From Kribbella jiaozuonensis (GTDB lineage Bacteria > Actinomycetota > Actinomycetes > Propionibacteriales > Kribbellaceae), in NCBI RefSeq assembly GCF_005233875.1, contig NZ_SZPZ01000002.1:434001-498000 (forward strand): a DNA stretch of 64,000 nt, written 5' to 3'. The notes below the pieces were generated by a model. The model was not told the origin of the DNA, did not search any database, and saw nothing but the letters and a program-made list of their open reading frames with translations. This document shows, one piece after another, positions 51,289-59,678 of this stretch (positions within the stretch are counted from its first letter, which is position 1; each line of letters opens with the position of its first letter). The translations under genes were made by a program, and so were the position numbers.

Positions 51289-52258
51289 CGGGATCCAGTA
51301 CGTCGGTGCGGGGAGTATCGGAATCCGGGATCTCCGGGGAAGCGACCTTCCCGACCGACGACTGGGCCACGAACGCGCCGACGAGCACGATCACGCCGCC
51401 GATGATCTGGTTGGTCCGAAGCGTCTCGCCGAGGAGGATCAGCGCGAAGATGCACGCCGCGACAACCTCGACGTACGCGACCGCGCCGGCAATCGCTGCG
51501 GACAGGCGCTGTACGGCGGCCGCGCCGGCGAGGTAGGCGACGACCGTACTCACCAGGATCAGCCAGGCCGCCATCACCCAGCCGGGTGCGTGCCGGTGGC
51601 CGATCGCGATCGTGTCGACGAGCACGTGCCACGGCGTACCCCACGGGGCGGCGACGAAGGTGAGTACGACGGCACCGACGACACTGCCGGCCGCAGTCAT
51701 CACCAGCGGATCCGCGGCACCGGTCAGCTTGTCGATCAGAATGAAGTACGTCGCCTGGCACGCGGCCGCACCGAGTCCGGCGAGCAGGCCGATCGGGTCG
51801 ATCTGCAGCCCGGTCCAGATCTCGGCCACCGTCGCGAGACCGACGACCGCGATGCTGACGCCGATCGCGGCCGACCGCGGTACGGCGACCTTCTGCCCGA
51901 ACTTCAGCCAGGCGACCACCAGGATCGGGCCGGAGAACTCGAGCATCAGCGCGACCCCGACCGGCAGCCGGCTCGCCGCGATGAAGAACAGCGTCTGGCA
52001 GCCGGCGATCCCGGTCAGGCCGTAGAGCACGAGCGCCTTCCAGGACGCCCGCGCCGCACGGAGTCCGGCGCGGCCGCGGAACGCCAGCACGAGCGGGACG
52101 AGCACGACGGCGGCGCCGAGGATGCGCAGCCAGGCCGCCTGCTGCGGTGTGAACCCGGCCCCGATCAGCGCCTTGGCGAACGGTCCCGAGCCGCCGAACG
52201 TGATCGCGGAGAAGATCGCGAACCCCAACCCCACCGACTTCGTGCTGTACATGGGCAT
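51281..52258 (-). CDS. EamA/DMT-family exporter (RhtA-like)
   Basis: The 325-aa protein has ten predicted membrane helices in two EamA repeats (FAIFSAITFGGSGPFAKALI ... LYGLTGIAGCQTLFFIAASRLPVGVALMLEFSGPILV, split; SAAIGVSIAVVGLATVAEIW ... LAGAAAVQRLSAAIAGAVAYVEVVAACIFALILLGE). The pattern of SAxxLxxxxP/A at the end of TM4 and TM9 matches RhtA-type amino acid exporters. It may export threonine/alanine-like amino acids, though the substrate cannot be read. Its 3' end overlaps the AlaRS-like gene's by 8 bp; the two are convergent. Confidence 0.85.
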   Translation of the reverse strand: MPMYSTKSVGLGFAIFSAITFGGSGPFAKALIGAGFTPQQAAWLRILGAAVVLVPLVLAFRGRAGLRAARASWKALVLYGLTGIAGCQTLFFIAASRLPVGVALMLEFSGPILVVAWLKFGQKVAVPRSAAIGVSIAVVGLATVAEIWTGLQIDPIGLLAGLGAAACQATYFILIDKLTGAADPLVMTAAGSVVGAVVLTFVAAPWGTPWHVLVDTIAIGHRHAPGWVMAAWLILVSTVVAYLAGAAAVQRLSAAIAGAVAYVEVVAACIFALILLGETLRTNQIIGGVIVLVGAFVAQSSVGKVASPEIPDSDTPRTDVLDPVI

Positions 52259-52297
52259 AACGGTCTCATGCTCATTACAGAACTGTCGAGGGAGATC

Positions 52298-52936
52298 TCA
52301 CAGGACGTTCACCGCGCGGGCCGCGACCACCGCGATGGTCAGCAACGAGATCAGCGACTGGGCGCCCATCAGCGTTTTGGTGCGCGCGGTCAGCGGCATC
52401 GTGTCGGTCGGGCTGAACGCGGTCGCCGCGGTGAGCGATACGAACAGGTAGTCGGTGAATCCGGGCAGCCAGCGCTCCCAGCCGGGCAGATCGACGGTCA
52501 ACTGCGGGAACAGCAGGTCGACCCGCTCCTCCTTGCGCTGGTGCTCGGGCGCCCGCGCGAACGGCCCGCCGCGGTCGACCTCCCAGTACCAGATCGCGAA
52601 CGCGACGACGTTGGTCACCCAGATCACGACTGCGCCCTTCACCAGCACGTCACCGTTGTTGGCGGAGCCATGGTTCAGGAAATAGATCAGGCCGCCCAGG
52701 TACACCGCGTTGGTGACCACCAGCAGGCTGATGAGCACGAGGGCGACCCAGCGGAGCCAGGGCTCATCCCTGGACAGGTGGAACGGGTTCATCCACACCA
52801 GCGGCAGCAGGAGCAGCAGCCCTAGGCCCGGCAACAGCCATTGCGGCAGCACGTTGATCTGCGTCGGCACCAGCACCTGCAGGATCAGCGCCGCGCAGAC
52901 CGCCAGTGTCGCCGGCCAGCGCCGGATGTGCTTCAT
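52298..52936 (-). CDS. DUF1345-like membrane protein
   Basis: The protein of about 212 aa from ATG 52936 (MKHIRRWPATLAVCAALIL) has five or six membrane helices; an in-frame GTG at 52969 could extend it by 11 residues. The end GFTDYLFVSLTAATAFSPTDTMPLTARTK resembles the pore-like motif of DUF1345/ion-channel-like membrane proteins. Function unknown. It lies between the exporter and an ArsR-family gene on the same strand, with short spacing, but a common operon is not certain. Confidence 0.7.
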   Translation of the reverse strand: MKHIRRWPATLAVCAALILQVLVPTQINVLPQWLLPGLGLLLLLPLVWMNPFHLSRDEPWLRWVALVLISLLVVTNAVYLGGLIYFLNHGSANNGDVLVKGAVVIWVTNVVAFAIWYWEVDRGGPFARAPEHQRKEERVDLLFPQLTVDLPGWERWLPGFTDYLFVSLTAATAFSPTDTMPLTARTKTLMGAQSLISLLTIAVVAARAVNVL

Positions 52937-52995
52937 GGTCGGCGCTGGAGGTTTCTGAACCTTGTCCACCCCCGCATTCTGTCCCCGAAGCCGCA

Positions 52996-53979
52996 CTATC
53001 CGACGGAGGCGTCGACGACGGCCTGTCCCACCTCGGTCCGCCGGTAGTGGACCTGATGGCCGGTGCGACGACGTGTGGCCAGCCCGGCGTCGTACAGCGC
53101 GGAGAGGTGTTCGGCGACTGTGGCGAGGGCGAGGTCGTACTGGGCGGCGAGTGCGCTCGTGGTGGCCGGCGGGTCGAGTGCGATGAGCAGAGTGGCGCGG
53201 GTGCGGCCCAGGAGGCGGGCGAGGGCGTCCGGGGGAGCGGGTGCGTCGGACCAGAGGCGAGCGGCGCCGCGCGCGGGGTAGACGAGGGTCGGGTGGTACG
53301 CCGGGTCCGCGACGATCACGAGGTGCGGCCAGGCGAAGACGCCGGGGACCAGCAGGAGGCCCTGCCCGGTGAGGTCGCGGCCCTCGAACCGGTACCGGGT
53401 GAGGATCAGCCGATCGTCCTCCCAGATCAGCGTCGGGTGCAGGTCGTCGAAAAGGCCGGCCAGTCCGCCGTCCGTGAGTTGCTGACCGCGGTACGCGATG
53501 TCGTCCTCGAGGACGCGGCTGATCAGCGGCCAGTCAGGTTTGATCAGCGTCTCCCAGGCGCTCTCGATCTCGTCCGCGAGCCGCTCCCGGGTGCCGGCCA
53601 GGTCGGTCAGCATCTTCTCGATCTCAGGTGCGCCCGGGTTCTTCTGCTCGTCCCGTGAGCGGACCAGCTCGCTCCGTACCCGCTCGAGCGGGGTGCTCCG
53701 TACGCGGGCGACCTCGGTCGCGAACTTCGCCCTCGATGCCTTGGGCGGTGGGGTGAGGAAGTCGGGCGTGAACCCGACGCGCGGCTGGACGGCCTTCAGC
53801 CCACGCAGATCGAGCTTGCTCGCGGCGTCCTGCCGGGCCGCGATCCAGTCGGCGTACAGCGGCCGGTGCTTCGCCCCGTGCAGCACTCGTACGGCGGACA
53901 TCGTCTCCCACAGCGGCGACGCCCCGAACCGGCAGCGCAGTGCGTCGGCCTGCGTGAACCGCAGCGCCGTCATGGGCAT
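52996..53979 (-). CDS. ArsR-type winged-helix regulator with DUF5937
   Basis: The 327-aa protein (ATG 53979) has an N-terminal DUF5937-like domain of about 200 aa (LRFTQADALRCRFGASPLWE) and a C-terminal winged helix: LARLLGRTRATLLIALDPPATTSALAAQYDLALATVAEHLSALYDAGLATRRRTGHQVHY (pieces: TTSALAAQYDLALATVAEHL as the HTH, RRRTGHQVHYRRT as the wing). It likely represses the divergent MFS gene. TAGAGT at 54006-54001 (minus) is a candidate -10. Confidence 0.85.
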   Translation of the reverse strand: MPMTALRFTQADALRCRFGASPLWETMSAVRVLHGAKHRPLYADWIAARQDAASKLDLRGLKAVQPRVGFTPDFLTPPPKASRAKFATEVARVRSTPLERVRSELVRSRDEQKNPGAPEIEKMLTDLAGTRERLADEIESAWETLIKPDWPLISRVLEDDIAYRGQQLTDGGLAGLFDDLHPTLIWEDDRLILTRYRFEGRDLTGQGLLLVPGVFAWPHLVIVADPAYHPTLVYPARGAARLWSDAPAPPDALARLLGRTRATLLIALDPPATTSALAAQYDLALATVAEHLSALYDAGLATRRRTGHQVHYRRTEVGQAVVDASVG

Positions 53980-54040
53980 GAACTTTCGGCCACAACCAAA
54001 ACTCTACGCCCGGGTCCCGATCATCGTGCACCCTCTCGGC

Positions 54041-55243
54041 GTGAGGTCCTACGGAGCTGTCCTGCGCGTTCCCGGCATGCGTGCGGTGTTCGGTGCGCAC
54101 GCGGTGTCGATGCTCGGAACCGTTGCCGCGCAGGTCGCGTTGTCGATCCTGGTCTTCGAGCGCACCGGATCACCGTTGCTGTCGGCACTCGTCCTGGCGT
54201 GCTCGTTCCTGCCGTACGCCGTCGGTGGCGTGCTGCTGTCGTCGGTCGCGGATCGCTTCCCGGCGCGGCGGGTGCTGGTGGTGTGCGATCTGCTCAGCGC
54301 GGCCTGCATCGCCGCCATGCTCGTGCCAGGCATGCCGGTGGCGGGGCTGCTCGGGTTGTTGCTCGGGACCGGGATCATCGCGCCGCTGTTCGCCGGTGCG
54401 CGGGCGGCGAGCCTGGCCCACCTGCTGTCGCCGGACCTGTTCCCGATCGGCAGGTCGTTGCTGCGGGCAATTAGTCAGGTCGCGGTACTGAGCGGCTTCG
54501 CGCTGGGTGGGATCGCGGTCGCGCTGGTCGGTGCGAACTGGTTGCTCGCGCTGGATGCGGTCAGCTTCGTCGCGTCGGCGGTCCTGATCGGCGCGGGTAC
54601 GCCGTACACGCCGCCGGGGGAGCGGAAGAGCAACACGGTCCGTGACTCGTGGTCCGGGCTGCAGCTGCTGTTCGGCCACAGGAAGCTTCGCTACCTGATC
54701 CTGCTGACCTGGGTGGCCCCGGCGTTCTCCTCGGTCCCGGATGGACTGGCCGTTGCCTACACCGCTCAGGTCGGCACTGCCGCTGCGGCCGCCAGCGTGC
54801 TGTTCACTGGCTACGCGGTCGGCTCTGTGCTCGGCGAGCTCGTCGTCGCGCGGTTTCCCCCTTCCGCGCGGCGACGGCTCGTCGTCCCGTTCCTGGTCAC
54901 CAGTCAGCTCCCCGCGATCGCGTTCCTGGCCGAGCCGGGCGTGCCGGTCGCCGCCGTACTGCTGGCGATCGCCGGCGCCGGCTACGCGTTCAACCAGGGC
55001 ATCGACCCGCTGATCCTGCAGTCGGTCGAGCCGTCGTACCGCGGCCGCCTGTTCACCGTCCAGACCAGCGGCCTGATGGCGATCCAGGGCGTCAGCATCG
55101 CCCTGGCCGGCGTGGTCGGCTCGTTCCTCGCCCCCAACCTCACCATCGCCTGTGCAGGCATCCTCGGTACGGCGACCACGCTGCTGATAGCCCGTCAGGC
55201 CCTCACCACGGAGCCACGTCGCCCAGTGAGCCAGGTCCTCTGA
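54041..55243 (+). CDS. MFS transporter
   Basis: The protein of about 400 aa has twelve predicted helices typical of MFS drug/metabolite exporters: GAHAVSMLGTVAAQVALSI (TM1), PYAVGGVLLSSVADRFPARRVLVVCDL (MFS motif A, split: LSSVADRFPARRV) and NQGIDPLILQSVEPSYRGR. The start is uncertain: GTG 54041 is used, with GTG 54026 and ATG 53978 as alternatives. The gene is divergent from an ArsR-type repressor, a common pairing for an efflux pump under local control. Its 3' end overlaps the convergent SDR gene by 41 bp. Confidence 0.85.
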   Translation: MRSYGAVLRVPGMRAVFGAHAVSMLGTVAAQVALSILVFERTGSPLLSALVLACSFLPYAVGGVLLSSVADRFPARRVLVVCDLLSAACIAAMLVPGMPVAGLLGLLLGTGIIAPLFAGARAASLAHLLSPDLFPIGRSLLRAISQVAVLSGFALGGIAVALVGANWLLALDAVSFVASAVLIGAGTPYTPPGERKSNTVRDSWSGLQLLFGHRKLRYLILLTWVAPAFSSVPDGLAVAYTAQVGTAAAAASVLFTGYAVGSVLGELVVARFPPSARRRLVVPFLVTSQLPAIAFLAEPGVPVAAVLLAIAGAGYAFNQGIDPLILQSVEPSYRGRLFTVQTSGLMAIQGVSIALAGVVGSFLAPNLTIACAGILGTATTLLIARQALTTEPRRPVSQVL

Positions 55244-55952
55244 AGACGCCGGTCGGGCCGTCTGCGGGCAGTGTCGCGAGGGCGACGGGTACGGCTGCTC
55301 CGTCTGTCACGGTGCGCTCGCCGCGGGGGACGGAGGCTTGGGAATTGAGGTCGGTCGGGACGAGGCCGGGGGTTGCGGCGTTCACCTTGATGCCGTCGGC
55401 GCGGAGGGCGCTGGCGTAGACCAGGGTGAGGGCGTTGAGGGCGGCCTTCGACGAGCTGTAGGCGAGCAGGCCTTGGGTGGCGAGGCGGCCGTCGAGTTCG
55501 GAGAGGAGGTTGACGGAGCCGAGGCCGCTGGACATGTTCACGATCCGGGCGTTCGGCGATTGTCGGAGCAGCGGTACGAACGCGTGGATTGCGGAGACGA
55601 CTCCGAACACGTTCACGTCGTACGCCGTGCGTACCTGGTCGGCGGTGATGTCGGCGACCGACGTACCCCATTCGGCCACGATGCCGGCGTTGTTCACCAG
55701 CACGTCGAGCCGGCCGGAGTCTGCCTCGACCTGTTTCGCGGCGGCGTCGACCGACTCCACATCCGTCACGTCGAGCTGCACGAACCGTACGTCGAGACCC
55801 TCGTCCTTGAGCTCCGCCGCGGCGGCCGAGCCCAGCTCCGCGTTCCGTGCCGCCAGGTACACCGTGAGTCCGCGCAGGCCGAGTTGCCGGACGATCTCGC
55901 GGCCGATTCCTTTGTTTCCGCCCGTCACCAGGGCGACTTCGTTCTGATTCAT
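55203..55952 (-). CDS. SDR-family oxidoreductase
   Basis: The 249-aa classical SDR starts at ATG 55952 (MNQNEVALVTGGNKGIGREI). Motifs: TGGNKGIG (NAD(P)-binding), NNAG (LVNNAGIVAE), catalytic Ser in IVNMSSGLG, YxxxK in AYSSSKAAL and PGLVPTD. It oxidises or reduces an alcohol/ketone substrate not identifiable from the sequence. The divergent LysR gene and the palindrome at 55981-56008 suggest regulation by that protein. Confidence 0.92.
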   Translation of the reverse strand: MNQNEVALVTGGNKGIGREIVRQLGLRGLTVYLAARNAELGSAAAAELKDEGLDVRFVQLDVTDVESVDAAAKQVEADSGRLDVLVNNAGIVAEWGTSVADITADQVRTAYDVNVFGVVSAIHAFVPLLRQSPNARIVNMSSGLGSVNLLSELDGRLATQGLLAYSSSKAALNALTLVYASALRADGIKVNAATPGLVPTDLNSQASVPRGERTVTDGAAVPVALATLPADGPTGVFRGPGSLGDVAPW

Positions 55953-55980
55953 GTCCCCAGTCCAGCGCGGAACCACCGCC

Positions 55981-56008
55981 GCGGACCAACACCGATCAGG
56001 TGGTCCGC
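55981..56008. promoter_or_regulatory. LysR-type palindromic operator
   Basis: GCGGACCA (55981-55988) and TGGTCCGC (56001-56008) are perfect 8-bp arms 12 nt apart in the SDR/LysR intergenic region. This fits a LysR recognition site controlling both divergent genes. Confidence 0.6.
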
Positions 56009-56022
56009 CATACCCTGGAGGT

Positions 56023-56907
56023 ATGCCGGAACCAGAGATCCGCGAACTGCGCTACTTCCGCGCGGTCGCCGAGGACCTGAACATCACCCGCGCCGCCGAG
56101 CGACTCGGCATCGCCCAGCCGCCGCTGTCGCGGGCGATGCGCCAGCTCGAGCACCGGCTCGGCGTCGACCTGTTCGACCGGTCGGGGACGCGGCTCGAGC
56201 TGACGTCGGCGGGGGAGACCTTGCTGAAGGAGTCGGGGCCGGTGCTGGATGCGTTGGATTCCGCCGTACGGCGGACGCAGCGGGCCGGGGCTGTTACCGG
56301 GGGACTAGTGGTGACGGCCAAGCCTGGCGTCGCGACGGAGTTGCTGCATCGGATCGTCGCGGAGCTGCGGGATGAGCTGCCGGGGGTGCAGGTCGTGGTG
56401 AGTGGGTTCGGCGAGCAGGCGGACATGGTGCGGAACGGGCGGGCGGATGTGGCGCTGGTCAGCCGGCCGTTCGATGACCACGGACTCGAGTTGGAGGAGC
56501 TATACACCGAGCCTCGAGTGGCTGCGTTGCCTGCGGGGCATGAGCTGGCCGAGCGTGAGGTCTTGCGCGCCGAGGATCTGGCCGGGATCCCGGCGCCGCG
56601 ATGGAGCCGGGCCAATGTTGCCGAGCGCAACTACTGGTCGGCGCGCCCGGACGATCCGGTCGACGGACCGATCGTGCAGGACTCCTCGCAGTTGCTGGAG
56701 GTCGTCGCCTTCGGCCAGGCCGTCGCGCTGGTCCCGCAGTCGATGTCCGAACGCAACATCCGCCCAGACGTCGTCTACCGCCCGGTCACCGACGTCGAGG
56801 TCTACCGGATGTACGTCGTCTGGCCGGCCGGCAGCCGCTCGCAACAGCTGGCCCGCTTCGTCGAAGCCGCAATCAAGCACTCGAGCGGACGACCAGAGGG
56901 GCTGTGA
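56023..56907 (+). CDS. LysR-family transcriptional regulator
   Basis: The 294-aa protein starts at ATG 56023 (MPEPEIRELRYFRAVAEDLN) and has the LysR HTH (NITRAAERLGIAQPPLSRAM) and effector-binding periplasmic-like domain. TACCCT at 56011-56016 ends 6 nt before the ATG, so the mRNA may be leaderless; the GGAGG is only 1 nt away and would be an unusual ribosome site. It is divergent from the SDR gene and convergent with LacI (35-bp overlap). Confidence 0.93.
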   Translation: MPEPEIRELRYFRAVAEDLNITRAAERLGIAQPPLSRAMRQLEHRLGVDLFDRSGTRLELTSAGETLLKESGPVLDALDSAVRRTQRAGAVTGGLVVTAKPGVATELLHRIVAELRDELPGVQVVVSGFGEQADMVRNGRADVALVSRPFDDHGLELEELYTEPRVAALPAGHELAEREVLRAEDLAGIPAPRWSRANVAERNYWSARPDDPVDGPIVQDSSQLLEVVAFGQAVALVPQSMSERNIRPDVVYRPVTDVEVYRMYVVWPAGSRSQQLARFVEAAIKHSSGRPEGL

Positions 56908-57847
56908 CGAGTCGGCCGGGCGCGTCCGGTTCGTCGCTGATCTCGTGTAGGGCGCGGTCGAAGAGGCAGGTTGCGATGTCTCGTAGCGGGATTCGGGCTG
57001 TTGTCAGTGGGGTGTCGAGCATGCTGGCGAAGGGGAAGTCGTTGAAGCCGGTGACTGCTACGTCCTCGCCGACGGTGATTCCGCGCCGCTGCAGTGACCG
57101 CATCGCCACGACCGCGAACGCGTCGTTGTCGGCGACGAAAACGTCCGGCGCCGCGGACTCCTCGACGTACGCCGCAACCGCCTCGAGCGTCCCGAACGAG
57201 CGCACCACCGTCGACGGGAACTCGCGGACGAACCCGGCCTGCCGCTGGTGCACCCACGGCAATGAGCTGTCCGTCGCGAGATAGACCGCCCGCTTCCGAC
57301 CGGTCGATCGCAGATGTTGTGCGATTCCGGCCATCGACGTCTCGTTGTCGACGTCGACCCAGCACTGCCGTTGCGTCGGCCCGGTCCGCCCGAAGGCGAC
57401 GAACGGGAACCGCCGCTGGCTGAGGAACTCGATCCGTTCGTCGTGCGGCATCGTCTCGAGTACGACGATCGCATCCACCTGCCGAGCCGCGATCAGCTTC
57501 TCGTACAGCGCGATCTCGGTCGCGTTCTCAGCGGGCGTGGCCACATGCACGCCGTACCCGGACAACGCGGCCGCCTTCACCAGACCACCGAGCAACCCGT
57601 GCAGGAATCCGCCGAGACCAGGGTTCTCCTCGTCCTCGAAGTACAGCGGGAGCCCGATCACCTGACTGCGTCCGGACGACAGCGCACGGGCCGCGTGGTT
57701 CGGGATGTACCCGAGCTCCTCGATCGCGGCGCGCACGGTCCGAACGGTCGGCTCGCTGACCCGGTGCGGTGCGTTCAACACATTCGACACCGTCATCGCC
57801 GACACCCCGGCAAGCTTCGCCACATCGGCAACGGTCGTTCGCTTCAA
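56873..57847 (-). CDS. LacI-family repressor of the glycoside locus
   Basis: The 324-aa protein starts at TTG 57847 with GAGGGGG upstream; no ATG or GTG fits near the HTH. LacI motifs: TTVADVAKLAGVSAMTVSNVLN (DNA-binding, split: TTVADVAKLAGVS and AMTVSNVLN), hinge NHAARALSSGRSQ (TM hinge helix) and a periplasmic-binding fold with VVLETMPHDERIE and VTGFNDFPFAS. It is 10 bp after the GH36 gene in the same direction, so it is co-transcribed and probably autoregulated. Its likely operators are at 59585-59598 and 59645-59654. Its own 3' end overlaps the LysR gene's by 35 bp. Confidence 0.92.
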   Translation of the reverse strand: MKRTTVADVAKLAGVSAMTVSNVLNAPHRVSEPTVRTVRAAIEELGYIPNHAARALSSGRSQVIGLPLYFEDEENPGLGGFLHGLLGGLVKAAALSGYGVHVATPAENATEIALYEKLIAARQVDAIVVLETMPHDERIEFLSQRRFPFVAFGRTGPTQRQCWVDVDNETSMAGIAQHLRSTGRKRAVYLATDSSLPWVHQRQAGFVREFPSTVVRSFGTLEAVAAYVEESAAPDVFVADNDAFAVVAMRSLQRRGITVGEDVAVTGFNDFPFASMLDTPLTTARIPLRDIATCLFDRALHEISDEPDAPGRLVTAPLVVRSSA

Positions 57848-57857
57848 TCCATCCCCC

Positions 57858-59576
57858 TCAGATCCGTACGATCCTGGCCACCCCGCCGACCGGTACGTCG
57901 ATCGCCCACAGCCCCGCCGGCGTCGTCGTACTGCGAGACACCTCACCACCGGCGCAGTCCGACACTACGAGCTCGACCGGCCGGTCCTCGGCACCCTCGA
58001 CGTAGATCCTGCCGTCGGCGCCACCGTTCACGACCAGCGTGCACGGATCCGATACCCGCACGACGGGGTTCGCGAACACAGCAACAATCGTCTCGGCAGC
58101 ACCGACGGCCCGCACCTGCGTATAGCGCGCATCCGCGCGAGACGGCAGCAGTACGCCGTGCAGCAGCACGTCGGCGTGATCGCGCATGAACCCGAGCCAA
58201 TGCCGCACCACCTGCTCGTGCTCCGGCGACAACGCGTCGAGCTCCATCGACACCTGCGGCGTACTGAACAAGGCGCCGATGAACTGCTGCGCAACATTCT
58301 CCGCAGACGCTTTCGGATGCCACAGCAGCATGTCCGAATGCACCGCGCGATCACCGGCCAGCAGCCGGCAGTCGACCGTGCGGACGCGATTCTCCACCGG
58401 GTCGAGCGCGCAGTCGCCGGCCCGCAAGAACGTGCCGAACTGCCACAGCCGAGGGTGCACGTAGTCCTGCCGGAACTCGATCAGTACGTCGGCCCGCAGC
58501 CGCCGCAGCTCATCCGTCACCGCCTGCAGGAACCGCTCCACACCCTCGTCGACCGACTCGCAATCGCTACCCGGCGCCGGCGGAACGTCGTCCCGCGCCC
58601 ACGAATCGATGAAGTCCAGCTTGAGCCCGTCAACGCCCCAGTCCCGCGCAGGCCGCACGCAACACTCGACAAGGTGCTCCCGGACCTCCGGATAGCGCGG
58701 GTCAAGTACCGCGGTCACCTCGCCGTCCGCGAATCCAAGCGTGCGGTCCTTCAACCGATCCCAAGCCTTCGAGTGCACCCCGATCAACGGCGGCGCGAGC
58801 CACAGCACATACCGCTGGCCGAGCTCGTGCACCCGCCGTACGTGCGCTGCCATGTCGGGGAACGTCTGGCTGGTCGGCTCCCAGTCACCGCAGTACGCAT
58901 ACCCGCGCCGGGTGTCGTCGGTCTGCCAACCGTCGTCGACGATCACCGCGGTGCAGCCGTACGCCGTACCGGCGCGGGCGTGCCGCTCGACGGACTCGGC
59001 CGACACGTGCTGGTGATCGCTGTACCAGGTCGAGTACATCGCGGTCCGCGCAACGTCGGGCACCCGGGCGATCCGGTCGGCCAGCTCGGCGGTCCACTCG
59101 TCCGACACACCTCGCAGCGCCTCGGCGAAGTGCTGCGTCCGGGTGTCGATCCGCAAGGCGAAGGACTCGCCCTCCACGTCGGTCACGGTCAACTCGAAGA
59201 GCTGCTCGGCCGTCTCCTCGTTCACTCCGACGGCGAAGTCGCAGTCGCGGACGTTCGACGACAACGAGACCGTGACGATGGCCCTGTCCTGTGCGTCGAC
59301 GAGCGTCGCGGCGGGTGCCGAGCGGACCGAGCGCACGTCGCGGTGCGAGCCCCAGTCGGTCGGCAGGTTGCGCCGCGAGTCCTGCGTCGGCCGCCACAGC
59401 GTGACCGCCTCCTCGGCCGGCCACGTCCACCGCAACGTCACCGAGCCGTCGGACCGCACGTCGTACGACTGCAGTCCGGGCGTTGCGACCGGTCGCGGGG
59501 TGATCGTGCCCGTGCCCGTGAGGGTGCCGGTCCGGGTGGTCCGGCCGTCGGGGGAGCGGAGGTCGAAAGTCGTCAC
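57858..59576 (-). CDS. GH36 alpha-galactosidase-like enzyme
   Basis: The 572-aa protein starts at GTG 59576 (VTTFDLRSPDGRTTRTGTL). A beta-rich N-terminal domain is followed by the TIM barrel with the family pattern: CTAVIVDDGWQTDD, GLKLDFIDSWARDD (nucleophile Asp in KLD), IEFRQDYVHPRLW and WHPKASAENVAQQ. It likely removes alpha-linked galactose or a related sugar. It has no signal peptide, so acts in the cytosol after import by the neighbouring ABC system. TATAGT at 59589-59584 (minus) ends 7 nt before the GTG, implying a leaderless mRNA. Confidence 0.85.
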   Translation of the reverse strand: MTTFDLRSPDGRTTRTGTLTGTGTITPRPVATPGLQSYDVRSDGSVTLRWTWPAEEAVTLWRPTQDSRRNLPTDWGSHRDVRSVRSAPAATLVDAQDRAIVTVSLSSNVRDCDFAVGVNEETAEQLFELTVTDVEGESFALRIDTRTQHFAEALRGVSDEWTAELADRIARVPDVARTAMYSTWYSDHQHVSAESVERHARAGTAYGCTAVIVDDGWQTDDTRRGYAYCGDWEPTSQTFPDMAAHVRRVHELGQRYVLWLAPPLIGVHSKAWDRLKDRTLGFADGEVTAVLDPRYPEVREHLVECCVRPARDWGVDGLKLDFIDSWARDDVPPAPGSDCESVDEGVERFLQAVTDELRRLRADVLIEFRQDYVHPRLWQFGTFLRAGDCALDPVENRVRTVDCRLLAGDRAVHSDMLLWHPKASAENVAQQFIGALFSTPQVSMELDALSPEHEQVVRHWLGFMRDHADVLLHGVLLPSRADARYTQVRAVGAAETIVAVFANPVVRVSDPCTLVVNGGADGRIYVEGAEDRPVELVVSDCAGGEVSRSTTTPAGLWAIDVPVGGVARIVRI

Positions 59577-59584
59577 GCCCTGGA

Positions 59585-59598
59585 CTATAGCGGTAAAA
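59585..59598. promoter_or_regulatory. LacI-type operator half of GH36 promoter
   Basis: Minus strand TTTTACCGCTATAG, overlapping the GH36 -10 (TATAGT 59589-59584). It resembles the palindrome at 59645-59654 in 8 of 10 core positions. Confidence 0.5.
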
Positions 59599-59616
59599 CG
59601 CGACCCCAAGAAGGTA

Positions 59617-59645
59617 TTGACGGAATTGGCCGTCGTCTCTAGTTT
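59617..59645 (+). promoter_or_regulatory. Promoter of the glycosidase/ABC operon
   Basis: TTGACG (59617-59622), exact 17-nt spacer, TAGTTT (59640-59645). A strong sigma70-type promoter facing the operon at 59679. Confidence 0.75.
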
Positions 59646-59654
59646 TAGCGCTAA
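59645..59654. promoter_or_regulatory. LacI-family operator of the ABC operon
   Basis: TTAGCGCTAA, a perfect 10-bp palindrome with the central CG typical of LacI-family sites, directly downstream of the -10. Repressor bound here would block RNA polymerase. Confidence 0.7.
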
Positions 59655-59678
59655 TATCCGATTCTCCGAGGAGTCGCC

